From the NCBI GenBank assembly GCA_900759665.1, contig CAAEWE010000064.1, positions 1 to 64,000 of the forward strand: a stretch of DNA of 64,000 nucleotides. Reading direction: 5' to 3'. Shown here one piece after another: positions 43,396 to 51,793 of this stretch. The notes under the pieces are model-generated. The model was not told the DNA's origin. It did no database searches and was given only the letters and a program-made list of their open reading frames with translations. The DNA comes from Lachnospiraceae bacterium. Lineage in GTDB: Bacteria; Bacillota; Clostridia; Lachnospirales; Lachnospiraceae. The position numbers and the translations under genes are program-made. The first letter of the stretch is position 1. The number at the start of each line of letters is the position of its first letter.

Positions 43396-44520
43396 TTAAT
43401 GCAATCTGCCCTGCAGACCATATACATATGCCAGTACCTCTGCCACCATCTGATAAAGCTCCGGTGGTATCTCAGCACCTATCTCGACATTGTGATATAA
43501 CATTCTGGCAAGAGGCTTATTTTCCACAATCTCTATTGAATTCATGCGTGCGGTTTCTTTGATCTTCTGAGCCAGATAATCTGCACCCTTTGCGATCACA
43601 ACCGGTGCCTCATGGGTTTCTTTATCATACTTAATAGCAACGGCAAGATGCGTCGGATTGGTAATGACCACATCTGCATTCGGCAGATCCTGCATCATTC
43701 TCCTCTGGGATGCCTGCTGCATCCTCTGACGCTGCTGACTCTTCACCTTCGGATCTCCCTCAGAGTTTTTATACTCATCTTTAACTTCCTGCTTACTCAT
43801 CATCATATCCTGATGAAACTTCCACTTCTGGTAAAACAGATCAAATACGGCAATCACTGCAAAAAACACACTGATCCGTATTCCAATACTGATCACGGTA
43901 TCTCCTATGACCGCGATTGCCTGAGGCAATGTATAAGAATACATTTTGTAAATTAACGGCCACTGATCCTTCAGATAGGAATATACAACATATGCCAGAA
44001 CCACAACCTTTGCCGCGGATTTGAGGAATTCCATAATCTTATCCTTGGAAAACAGCCGCTTCATTCCGGAAACCGGATTAAACTTGTCAATTTTAGGTTT
44101 TAGGGGCTCTGTGGATACTTTCCACTTCACCTGCACCAGAATTGACAAAACCGTAACCACAAACCCTGCGATCATGATCGGAAAACCCGCTGCGAGAATA
44201 TTCAGAAACGCCTCCCTGACAAGAGTCCGTGCCGAATTGACCGTAAATGGATTACTGGTATAATCTTCGATATAACCAATGCTTTGATGAAAGCCCTCCA
44301 GAAAACGATTCCCGATAAACCCCACAAGTATTTTTAACATGATAAAAAATACCAGAAGTGTTGCTGCCGTCACAACCTCAGTACTTCGCATAACCTGTCC
44401 CTTGTTACGGGCATCCTCCAGTTTTTTGGCAGTAGGTTCTTCTGTTTTCTCTCCATCTGGTCCGTCTTTTGCAAACAACTGCAGATCATATACCAGATAA
44501 TATCTGCTCTTTTCCTGCAT
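43396..44520 (-). CDS. flhB: flagellar export switch protein FlhB
   Basis: A 374-residue membrane protein that switches export specificity from rod/hook to filament. It starts with EKTEEPTAKKLEDARNKGQV, has four membrane helices, and carries the autocleavage site NPTH in VVITNPTHLAVAIKYD (about residues 274-289). I choose ATG 44520, which has GGAG seven bases upstream; the longer frame to 44553 needs TTG. Confidence 0.96.
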   Translation of the reverse strand: MQEKSRYYLVYDLQLFAKDGPDGEKTEEPTAKKLEDARNKGQVMRSTEVVTAATLLVFFIMLKILVGFIGNRFLEGFHQSIGYIEDYTSNPFTVNSARTLVREAFLNILAAGFPIMIAGFVVTVLSILVQVKWKVSTEPLKPKIDKFNPVSGMKRLFSKDKIMEFLKSAAKVVVLAYVVYSYLKDQWPLIYKMYSYTLPQAIAVIGDTVISIGIRISVFFAVIAVFDLFYQKWKFHQDMMMSKQEVKDEYKNSEGDPKVKSQQRQRMQQASQRRMMQDLPNADVVITNPTHLAVAIKYDKETHEAPVVIAKGADYLAQKIKETARMNSIEIVENKPLARMLYHNVEIGAEIPPELYQMVAEVLAYVYGLQGRLH

Positions 44521-44575
44521 ATCTTTCTCCATCCAAAAGGCATCCGGTGACAACCATACCTTTTTATACTATAAC

Positions 44576-44593
44576 CTATTTTCTATAAAATAG
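44576..44593 (-). promoter_or_regulatory. small hairpin between fliR and flhB
   Basis: CTATTTT (44576-44582) and AAAATAG (44587-44593) form a seven-base stem with a four-base loop in the 93-base AT-rich gap. It lacks a following U-run and may only mark an AT-rich spacer. Confidence 0.3.
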
Positions 44594-44613
44594 CAATCTC
44601 ACTCTGTTTGTTT

Positions 44614-45381
44614 TCATGTCATCTGCTGCAGGAATAATTTTGTCATTTTCTGCATTTCCTCAAAAAGAAAATCCACAATATTGGGCAGATATCCCATCAG
44701 CATAAACAGCAAAAACAGACCGATAAAAATCTTTAACTGCATACCGATCACAAACATATTCATCTGAGGAGCAACCTTGGCAAGGATACCAAGCACTACA
44801 TTAATGATCAGGATACATGAAAAAATAGGCAGAATAATCCGAAAACCAATCACAAAATAATCTGTAATATAAGTGGACATTACAGAAAGAAAATCTCCTT
44901 TTAAATCTGCCCCGCCAATGGGAAGGAGTTTATAAGAATCATAGATCGCATCAATGATAAAATAATGCATGTCAGATATCACAAACAGTGCCAGAAATAA
45001 CTGGCTGAATAAGGTCGATGTGATCGTTGACTGGACATTGGTCGCCGGATCAAGCTCCATCGCCATGGAAAAACCAATCTCCATATCGATCATATTACCA
45101 CAGAAATTTAATATATACAGACACAGGCCGGATGCCAGACCGATAATGGCTCCAGTGATTCCCTCCTGAAGTACCAGTGCGGAAAATCCCAGAATCCCAT
45201 CATAAGACAACCCGGTAAAGTCCATCAATCCCACGGCAACAAGAGAAAAAAAGAAACTTAATCCCATTTTGGTCAATCTCGGAAAATTATTGGAATTAAA
45301 GAAAGGTGCTGTCACCATCATGGATGCAATCCGGATAAAGACCAGAATAAAATACTCTAAATAGTCTATCGTAAACTGCAC
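44614..45381 (-). CDS. fliR: flagellar export gate protein FliR
   Basis: A 255-residue integral membrane protein with the usual hydrophobic segments and the conserved block FLALFVISDMHYFIIDAIYDSY near the middle. It forms the export pore with FliP and FliQ. The start is GTG at 45381 (QFTIDYLEYF follows) with GGAGGAGGGG upstream. It lies 29 bases after fliQ. Confidence 0.94.
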   Translation of the reverse strand: MQFTIDYLEYFILVFIRIASMMVTAPFFNSNNFPRLTKMGLSFFFSLVAVGLMDFTGLSYDGILGFSALVLQEGITGAIIGLASGLCLYILNFCGNMIDMEIGFSMAMELDPATNVQSTITSTLFSQLFLALFVISDMHYFIIDAIYDSYKLLPIGGADLKGDFLSVMSTYITDYFVIGFRIILPIFSCILIINVVLGILAKVAPQMNMFVIGMQLKIFIGLFLLFMLMGYLPNIVDFLFEEMQKMTKLFLQQMT

Positions 45382-45410
45382 GCAGCCCCTCCTCCTTTCA
45401 AATCTGTTGT

Positions 45411-45680
45411 TTATTTAATATATTGTGGAATACTTTTGATAAGTTCTACAAATAATTCTGACATATTATTTAACATCCACCCACCGGTAAGGATCAAAAC
45501 CGCCATGATTGCCAGAAATTTGGGTACAAATGTCAGAGTCTGCTCCTGAATTGATGTAATGGTCTGAAATATACTGATCACCAGACCAACGATCAGGGAA
45601 ACGATCAACATCGGTGCGGACGTCTCTACGATCACCCATACCACCTGTCTGGCAATATCAATTACAGTATCTATGGTCAT
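45411..45680 (-). CDS. fliQ: flagellar export gate protein FliQ
   Basis: An 89-residue two-helix membrane protein, standard length. It shows APMLIVSLIVGLVISIFQTI and TSIQEQTLTFVPKFLAI, the family core around the loop between helices. Confidence 0.95.
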   Translation of the reverse strand: MTIDTVIDIARQVVWVIVETSAPMLIVSLIVGLVISIFQTITSIQEQTLTFVPKFLAIMAVLILTGGWMLNNMSELFVELIKSIPQYIK

Positions 45681-45702
45681 TATGCTTTCTCCTTTTCAAT
45701 TT

Positions 45703-46551
45703 CTACTGGAATGAACGAACCAACTGGTCGACGATCAGATTCCATCCATCTGCCAGAACAAACAACAGTATCTTAAACGGAAGCGAAATTGTTGTAGGCG
45801 GAAGCATCATCATGCCCATGGACATCAAAGTCGAAGCAACCACCATATCTATAACAATAAATGGAAGATAGATCACAAAGCCGATAATAAATGCCGTACG
45901 AAGCTCACTGATGATAAACGCTGGTATGATCGTTGTGATAGAAAGATCTTCATAATCCTTAATATCATTCGATGAAGTACCATTGATCTGCATAAACAGC
46001 TTCAGATCCTTATCTCTGGTCTGTCCCAGCATAAATTTCCGCAATGGTGCCAGTCCTGCATCCAACGCTTCCTTCTGCTCCATCTGTCCCTGGGTATATG
46101 GTTTCACGCCATCATCATAAACCTGCGTAAATACCGGTGTCATGATCGCAATGGTCATAAACAGTGCCAACCCCACTAATACCTGATTAGGAGGCGTTGT
46201 CTGGGTTCCAAGGGCTGTTCTTAAAAAATGAAATACCACAATGATCCGCGTAAACGATGTCACCATAATGATAATGGACGGTGCCAGAGATAAGATCGTA
46301 AGCAGGATCAATATCTGAAGTGTCGATTCCAGATGTGTGCTTCCTGCATTTGATGTAATATTAAGGTCAAAGGTATCATCGTCCCCGTCTGCCTGTCCTT
46401 CAATCTCATTCCGGGTTGTCTGATCCACCCGCTTCGCTGCCGCAGAATAAGCCGGAACTGAGACAGAAAAAACCATTACAAAAACCGCAATGGTAAATAT
46501 ACCTTTTAATATAGACTTTGAAAATCTTTTCTTTAACCGCAAATCCATCAT
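45703..46551 (-). CDS. fliP: flagellar export gate protein FliP
   Basis: A 282-residue membrane protein with a cleavable-type N-terminal segment (about residues 16-33) and the family hallmarks SFTRIIVVFHFLRTALGTQ and PPNQVLVGLALFMT, followed by FMLGQTRDKDL and the C-terminal helices ending in LIVDQLVRSF. The insert after the signal (RVDQTTRNEIEGQADGDDDT) is longer than in Bacillus. Confidence 0.97.
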   Translation of the reverse strand: MMDLRLKKRFSKSILKGIFTIAVFVMVFSVSVPAYSAAAKRVDQTTRNEIEGQADGDDDTFDLNITSNAGSTHLESTLQILILLTILSLAPSIIIMVTSFTRIIVVFHFLRTALGTQTTPPNQVLVGLALFMTIAIMTPVFTQVYDDGVKPYTQGQMEQKEALDAGLAPLRKFMLGQTRDKDLKLFMQINGTSSNDIKDYEDLSITTIIPAFIISELRTAFIIGFVIYLPFIVIDMVVASTLMSMGMMMLPPTTISLPFKILLFVLADGWNLIVDQLVRSFQ

Positions 46552-46577
46552 TCATCAAACCTTTTCTTATTATCTGT

Positions 46578-46964
46578 TTATTTATCCTTTTCCTTTTGCC
46601 GGAACTTCTTCTCTGCCATTTCCCTCAGAATATCCTTAAAGGGCATTTCTGCTGAGGCCGGCATTTTCCTTTCGAATTGAAGCTCCTCCTCAGGGATCTC
46701 CATCAGAAAATTGATCTGTTCTTTACATACCGATACTGCAATATAACTCCGGCCAACCCGAAGAATGCAGATCTGACGGTTCGGTCCCATGGAAAGAGTA
46801 TCCATAATCTCCATATTGCTGGTCTGCTTTTTTATAAAGCCGGATCTGGCATACCATTTGGTTACATAATACGACGCAGCGAGGATCAATATAAATGCAA
46901 ACAAAAGCATTAACAATTTCAAAAAGCTGGCAAGTGCAGACTGACCCACTATAAACACAGACAT
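46578..46964 (-). CDS. fliO: FliO/FliZ-type flagellar export assembly protein
   Basis: A 128-residue protein with one membrane segment (about residues 15-34, LLMLLFAFILILAASYYVTK) and a small cytoplasmic domain with the FliO pattern IMDTLSMGPNRQICILRVGRSYIAVSV. It helps FliP assemble. ATG 46964 follows GGAGGTG; the longer frame to 47024 overlaps fliN and lacks support. Confidence 0.85.
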   Translation of the reverse strand: MSVFIVGQSALASFLKLLMLLFAFILILAASYYVTKWYARSGFIKKQTSNMEIMDTLSMGPNRQICILRVGRSYIAVSVCKEQINFLMEIPEEELQFERKMPASAEMPFKDILREMAEKKFRQKEKDK

Positions 46965-46992
46965 ATCTACACCTCCAGCTTCATTTTTACTT

Positions 46993-48153
46993 TTATTTGG
47001 AGATCTCCGTGATACGGATACCAAAGTTCTCTTCGATCACAACAACCTCACCCTTTGCCACAAACTTACCATTTACGAGAACATCTACCGGCTCTCCCGC
47101 AAGTTTATTTAACTCAATGATCGTTCCCGGTGAAAAATCAAGAATTTCCTTGATGGACTTATTGGAACGCCCCAGTTCTACCGTCACTTCCAACGGAACA
47201 TCCATGATCAGATCAATGTTTTCCTGTTGCATCAGCGGACTGACCCCTGCATTAAACGGCTGGAACTGTGCAGGCTGAACATTAACATTTGGTGCCGGCA
47301 TCATATACGGCTGTTGAGACATTGCCTGCTGCATCTGCGGTTGTCCCATCGCCTGTCCCATTGAATCCATTCCCATACCTCCTGTTACCATCTGCTGTGC
47401 AGGCACCGGCTGTGGTTCCGGCTGTACTGTCTGAGCCGGTGCAGCATCCTGCTGAGATTCCTCCTGCCCAAGACCTGCATCCCCAATAAATTTCCGATAA
47501 AGATCTCTTGCAAAATCAAAGGGATATAACTGCATGATCTGGCTGTCTACAAGATCTCCGATCTTCATCGTGAAAGATACCTGTACCAGCTCATCCGCCA
47601 GAAAACTGGATACCGTCACGTCATCAATACTGTCGTTTAAATCAACAACACTTGCTGTTGGCGGGCTGATATCAACCTTTTTGTCAAGCATTGAAGATAA
47701 TGAAGTTGCCGCCGATCCCATCATCTGATTCATTGCTTCACTGATCGCACTCAGATGCAGCTCTGTCAACTCCCCGTCCGTGTTGGATCCATCTCCACCC
47801 ATCATAAGATCGGTAATCACCTTCACATCGTGCTCCTTTAAAATGAGCACATTATTTCCCGAAATACCATCAATATATGAAATATGAATAAAAACACATG
47901 GTTTATCATACTGTGCAGATATTTCATTGATCGTCACATAGGAAACCTTTGGTGTTGTAATCGTCACCTTATTGTTCAACAGCGTAGACAATGTAGTCGC
48001 TGCGGTTCCCATGTTGATATTGGCAATCTCTCCAACCGCATCTCTCTCCGCATCTGTCAGTGTCATCGTCGATGTCGGTGCTGCCGTTGTTGTTGCAGCT
48101 CCCGCGGCTCCTGTCAACGCATCGATTTCTTCCTGTGATAACATTCCATCCAT
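46993..48153 (-). CDS. fliY: flagellar switch protein FliN/FliY with CheY-P phosphatase domain
   Basis: A 386-residue FliY-type protein. The N-terminus MDGMLSQEEIDAL is a CheY-P-binding motif; the CheC-like domain (about 30-225) keeps both phosphatase sites, DAVGEIAN and SAISEAMN; a Met/Gln/Pro-rich linker (about 235-300) follows; and the C-terminal SpoA/FliN domain (about 305-386) has LEVTVELGRSNKSIKEIL and GTIIELNKLAGEPVDVLVNG. It both builds the C ring and dephosphorylates CheY-P. Confidence 0.95.
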   Translation of the reverse strand: MDGMLSQEEIDALTGAAGAATTTAAPTSTMTLTDAERDAVGEIANINMGTAATTLSTLLNNKVTITTPKVSYVTINEISAQYDKPCVFIHISYIDGISGNNVLILKEHDVKVITDLMMGGDGSNTDGELTELHLSAISEAMNQMMGSAATSLSSMLDKKVDISPPTASVVDLNDSIDDVTVSSFLADELVQVSFTMKIGDLVDSQIMQLYPFDFARDLYRKFIGDAGLGQEESQQDAAPAQTVQPEPQPVPAQQMVTGGMGMDSMGQAMGQPQMQQAMSQQPYMMPAPNVNVQPAQFQPFNAGVSPLMQQENIDLIMDVPLEVTVELGRSNKSIKEILDFSPGTIIELNKLAGEPVDVLVNGKFVAKGEVVVIEENFGIRITEISK

Positions 48154-48157
48154 AGGT

Positions 48158-49138
48158 CTATTGCTCCTCCCTTATCACTGATGTCACCCGGACAGCGTAA
48201 GCATCCGAAATAGCACCAGGCAGTGCTCTAAATTTCTTAATATTACCAACGTACACATCCAGCTCGTCATCTACCTTAGAATCAAGCTTGATGATATCTC
48301 CTATCTGTATGTTCATAAAATCATTAACAGAAATGGTACTCTTTCCAAGCAATGCACGTATTGGTATCTTTGCACGACTGATAATACTCTCAATCGCTTC
48401 CTCATACTTGTCTCCATCCTTTTCCCTCATGGTGGAATACCAGTACTTGGTATTTAATTTATCAATAACTGATTCCACACATGAATACGGAATACAGATA
48501 TTCATCAAACCTTCTACAGAACCGACCTTAACATTCATGGTTACGATCGCTGTCATCTCACTCGGAGAAATAAACTGTGCAAACTGCGAATTTGTCTCGA
48601 TCCTCTCCAGCCGCGGTTCCAATGAAGTAACGCTCTGCCATGGATCCACCAGCAGACCGGTGCATACCTCCATGATACGTTCTAATATGATCAGCTCTAT
48701 TTCCGTAAATTCTCTGGACTTTTCCAAAGGATTTCCGCCGCCTCCCAGCATACGGTCTACAATTGCAAATCCAAGATTGGATGCCAGTTCGATCAGTATG
48801 CTTCCTTCTAATGGTGCAAAATCCACAACACCCAGCAAAACCGGGTTGGATAATGCATTAGAAAATTCGGAATATGTATTAGCCTCTGCATTCATCACCT
48901 CAACCTGTACAGATTTCCTTAAATATGCCGGCAGATTTGTTGATAACAGACGACCATAATTTTCGAAAATAATCTCTAATGTACGAAGATGGTCCTTAGA
49001 AAACTTCGATGGTCTCGCAAAATCATAATCCTTCACCACCACCTTCGGGGTATCATCAATCTCATCAGGATTAATCTCACCACTATTTAATGCACTGAGC
49101 AAACTGTCAATCTCATCCTGCGATAAGACATCTCCCAT
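48158..49138 (-). CDS. fliM: flagellar motor switch protein FliM
   Basis: A 326-residue C-ring protein. The N-terminal CheY-P-binding motif is VLSQDEIDSLLSAL (residues 4-17); the middle domain contains the GGxG-type loop MLGGGGNPLEKSREFTEIE (about 134-152), and the C-terminal SpoA domain is complete. ATG 49138 follows AGGTGAAG; the frame to 49189 lacks support. It precedes fliY by four bases. Confidence 0.96.
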   Translation of the reverse strand: MGDVLSQDEIDSLLSALNSGEINPDEIDDTPKVVVKDYDFARPSKFSKDHLRTLEIIFENYGRLLSTNLPAYLRKSVQVEVMNAEANTYSEFSNALSNPVLLGVVDFAPLEGSILIELASNLGFAIVDRMLGGGGNPLEKSREFTEIELIILERIMEVCTGLLVDPWQSVTSLEPRLERIETNSQFAQFISPSEMTAIVTMNVKVGSVEGLMNICIPYSCVESVIDKLNTKYWYSTMREKDGDKYEEAIESIISRAKIPIRALLGKSTISVNDFMNIQIGDIIKLDSKVDDELDVYVGNIKKFRALPGAISDAYAVRVTSVIREEQ

Positions 49139-49252
49139 TATCTTCACCTCACACCTGAACTCCCCTGACCCTTGTCTGAAGCTCAGCAAAAATTAGTCAC
49201 TTCACAAAAACTCATTCATAATAATAGCACATTTCATACAAAAAGCAAATGC

Positions 49253-49768
49253 CTAATTATACATGAGATTCGTTAATGAAATCTCTACAACTGCTTTAGA
49301 ATCCAGAAGACTCTGAATCTTGTCCAATGCTTCCTTCTTTACAACATCTTCTGAAATATCATCAACTGTATGTGACTGGATCACTCCACGGATCACATCC
49401 GTAAGCTTCGCTTCATTGGCTTTTAAGGTCTCATTAACATCCTTATAATCCTTTGCTTTCTTATTTATGGAAATGGTATATCCATCCAGCATTGCATAAT
49501 GCATCTTTCCATCATCACCGGATGCCAGATTTAATGTCTGCTGTGATTCAAAAGCAACAGAATACTGTTCCAGATCCTTCAGGGTATAATCCTGTACTCC
49601 CTCGGAATCTTCCTGATCAAGTTCAAGATTTAATACGGATGCCACCTGTGTGATCAGATTGTTGGTCTTCTGAAATGTCGGCAGCATCACAAAGAACATG
49701 ATAGCTGTTAAAATGACATTGATCACGGTTAATGCTGCAATAATTACACTAAAGATATTTTTCTTCAT
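49253..49768 (-). CDS. fliL: FliL-like stator-associated protein
   Basis: A 171-residue protein with one membrane helix (about residues 6-30, VIIAALTVINVILTAIMFFVM) and a periplasm-side-type domain ending IQSLLDSKAVVEISLTNLMYN, in the usual FliL slot between motB and fliM. It is longer and more divergent than Bacillus FliL (about 140). ATG 49768 is the likely start, with AAGGGG eleven bases upstream. Confidence 0.8.
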   Translation of the reverse strand: MKKNIFSVIIAALTVINVILTAIMFFVMLPTFQKTNNLITQVASVLNLELDQEDSEGVQDYTLKDLEQYSVAFESQQTLNLASGDDGKMHYAMLDGYTISINKKAKDYKDVNETLKANEAKLTDVIRGVIQSHTVDDISEDVVKKEALDKIQSLLDSKAVVEISLTNLMYN

Positions 49769-49811
49769 AACAATTTCATACCCCTTTTCATTGATTGTTG
49801 GAACACAGCGT

Positions 49812-50603
49812 TTAGTCAATATCGCTGTATATTTTAATCTCTACACGCCTGTTTTTGGCTCTGCCTGCCGCAGTAGAGTTATCCGCTACCGGATCTACAT
49901 CTCCTCTTCCGGATGCCTCCATATGTTTCTCGCTCAATCCCTTTTCTTCCACGAAATACTCAAGAACCTTTGTTGCTCTTGCCGTTGACAGCCAGCGGTT
50001 GCTCGGGTACTCTCTGGTATGGATCGGATTGCTGTCGGTATGTCCCTCGATCTTGATCTGCCGGTTTTTATAATTTTTTAATATGTAAGAGACTCTGCTA
50101 AGGATCGTCTTTGCCCCGGAACGTATCTCTGCACTTCCCGAATCAAACAGCACACCACCGCTTAGAGAGATCATCACATATTGGTAATTTTCATCCATGG
50201 TAACACTGACGGAATCCTCGATACGGTTCTTTTCCGTACCTTCCACCACATCACTGTAAAGCTTTCTGGTATCCTTTTGCTGCTTTTTTTTCTCCTCCGC
50301 CATAGGGTCGTCTGCGTCGGTGTCCTCCGCCGCCTTACCCATATCGGAATAATACTCGTCCAGATTATTTAACTGTGTGGCCCCGCTGGAGATAAGCTGT
50401 CCTTCTCCGATTGCCTGTGCCCCACCACTGAATATGCTGAAGCTGTTGGACATAGAGGCGACCAGTTCGGAATACTTCACCTCATCCACAGAAGACATAG
50501 AGTACAACAGCACGAAAAAACACAGGAGCAGATTCATCAGATCCGAAAATGTGTCTTTCCACAGGTCGGTTTTGATTTCTTCCTCTTCTTTTTTTCTTGC
50601 CAT
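49812..50603 (-). CDS. motB: stator protein MotB (sodium-type features)
   Basis: A 263-residue stator subunit. The membrane helix FSDLMNLLLCFFVLLYSMS (about residues 18-36) carries the ion-binding Asp; this wording, with DLM and CFFVLL, is closer to PomB/MotS than to proton-type MotB. The plug region and linker follow, then an OmpA-like peptidoglycan-binding domain (about 150-263) with KIEGHTDSNPIHTREYPSNR and SGRGDVDPVADN. Its ATG overlaps the motA stop in TAATG. Confidence 0.94.
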   Translation of the reverse strand: MARKKEEEEIKTDLWKDTFSDLMNLLLCFFVLLYSMSSVDEVKYSELVASMSNSFSIFSGGAQAIGEGQLISSGATQLNNLDEYYSDMGKAAEDTDADDPMAEEKKKQQKDTRKLYSDVVEGTEKNRIEDSVSVTMDENYQYVMISLSGGVLFDSGSAEIRSGAKTILSRVSYILKNYKNRQIKIEGHTDSNPIHTREYPSNRWLSTARATKVLEYFVEEKGLSEKHMEASGRGDVDPVADNSTAAGRAKNRRVEIKIYSDID

Positions 50604-51412
50604 TATGCCTCACCACCTTCAGCGGCTCCTCCATCACCATTTTCCATGTTCTCGCGAATCTGTGGTGAAAGGAAGGATTTAAGCTTCTCCTCGATCACAC
50701 GAGGGTTCTCACCTGCCTGAATGGACAAAAGTCCCTCCACCATGATCTCTTTCATCGTGATCTCCAGGGCATTGTTCTGTTTCAACTTGAATGAAACCGG
50801 CACACAAAGCCAGTTTGCCAGAATAGATCCATAAAATGTCGTAATAATGGCAACACCCATGTTTGGTCCCAGCTTGCTCATATCATCCATATTGAACAAC
50901 ATGTTTACAAGACCCATCAGAGTACCGATCATACCCCAGGCAGGACCCATACTGCCCAGATTTGCCCAAAACTGTATCTTTTCCTGATGACGACCGTCAA
51001 TAGCTCCAAGCTCTGTCTCCATAATACTTCGAACCAGCTCCGGGTCAGTACCATCCACGATCAGCATGATGCCTTTCTTTAAAAACTCATCATCTACATC
51101 ATTCGCCGCTTCCTCCAATGCCAGAAGTCCTTCCTTACGGGCAATATTGGACAAACGGATGATATTTTCAATGACATTTACCTCATCTGCCTTTGGTACC
51201 TTAAAAGCCAGCGAGATAGTCTTTACACACTTTCCCAGCTCCGGGATACTTTTCGCCTGTGTAAGCATACAGCCAAATGCGCCACCAAATGTTACGATAG
51301 CTGAAGCAGGATCCACAAAGTGACCAAATGCTGTAACTCCACCAGATGAAATAATACCGATGATACAACATGCGATACCAATGACAAGACCCACTATTGT
51401 AGCTATATCCAT
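50603..51412 (-). CDS. motA: stator protein MotA (PomA-like)
   Basis: A 269-residue four-helix stator subunit. It begins MDIATIVGLVIGIACCIIGI, has the charged cytoplasmic loop (about 85-145) with RKEGLLALEE and ARSIMETE-like MRSIMETELG, and helices 3-4 with GMIGTLMGLVNML and TTFYGSILANWL. Length and opening resemble PomA. ATG 51412 follows AGGTGG by eight bases; the frame to 51424 would use GTG. Confidence 0.95.
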   Translation of the reverse strand: MDIATIVGLVIGIACCIIGIISSGGVTAFGHFVDPASAIVTFGGAFGCMLTQAKSIPELGKCVKTISLAFKVPKADEVNVIENIIRLSNIARKEGLLALEEAANDVDDEFLKKGIMLIVDGTDPELVRSIMETELGAIDGRHQEKIQFWANLGSMGPAWGMIGTLMGLVNMLFNMDDMSKLGPNMGVAIITTFYGSILANWLCVPVSFKLKQNNALEITMKEIMVEGLLSIQAGENPRVIEEKLKSFLSPQIRENMENGDGGAAEGGEA

Positions 51413-51435
51413 TTTTTCCACCACCTTATGTATGA

Positions 51436-51630
51436 TTAGTCAATTCGAAACGAATTGCACTCACTCCTATATGATTTTACTAGATTTTTTACTTCTTGTC
51501 TACTTTCTTTTACAATTATTTTTTTACCGGTGGTCAGAGTAATGATCGTATCCGGTGTTTCTTCCACTGTTTCGATCAGATCTGCATTCACGGTAACACT
51601 TCCACCATTCATCTTTGTCACGTCGATCAT
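51436..51630 (-). CDS. flbD: FlbD family protein
   Basis: A 64-residue protein of the small FlbD family that sits between flgE and motA in many Gram-positive fla operons. It has the typical opening IDVTKMNGGSVTVNADLIE and the TPDTIITLTTGKKIIVKES strand pair. Its function is unknown; it should not be confused with the Caulobacter regulator of the same name. AAGGAG lies nine bases before the ATG. Confidence 0.9.
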   Translation of the reverse strand: MIDVTKMNGGSVTVNADLIETVEETPDTIITLTTGKKIIVKESRQEVKNLVKSYRSECNSFRID

Positions 51631-51667
51631 GGCATAATTCTCCTTTTTATGATAGCTTGGCTTCCCT

Positions 51668-51728
51668 CTACGTTACGAGCATTTTCCCATATTCTAAAAT
51701 GAGCGGTATTGTACAAAATACATACCGC
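51668..51728 (-). repeat. hairpin plus conserved 24-base tail (copy B)
   Basis: In the flgE-flbD gap the minus strand reads GCGGTAT-N12-ATACCGC (51703-51728), then TCATTTTAGAA, then TATGGGAAAATGCTCGT and AACGTAG (51668-51691). The layout and tail match copy A after guaB at 19772-19829. The hairpin here has only a weak T-run. Confidence 0.6.
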
Positions 51729-51793
51729 CCATCTTCCACTTATTTTATCTCATAATATCTTATTTTAATGATAAAGACAACAATCATGAAACA

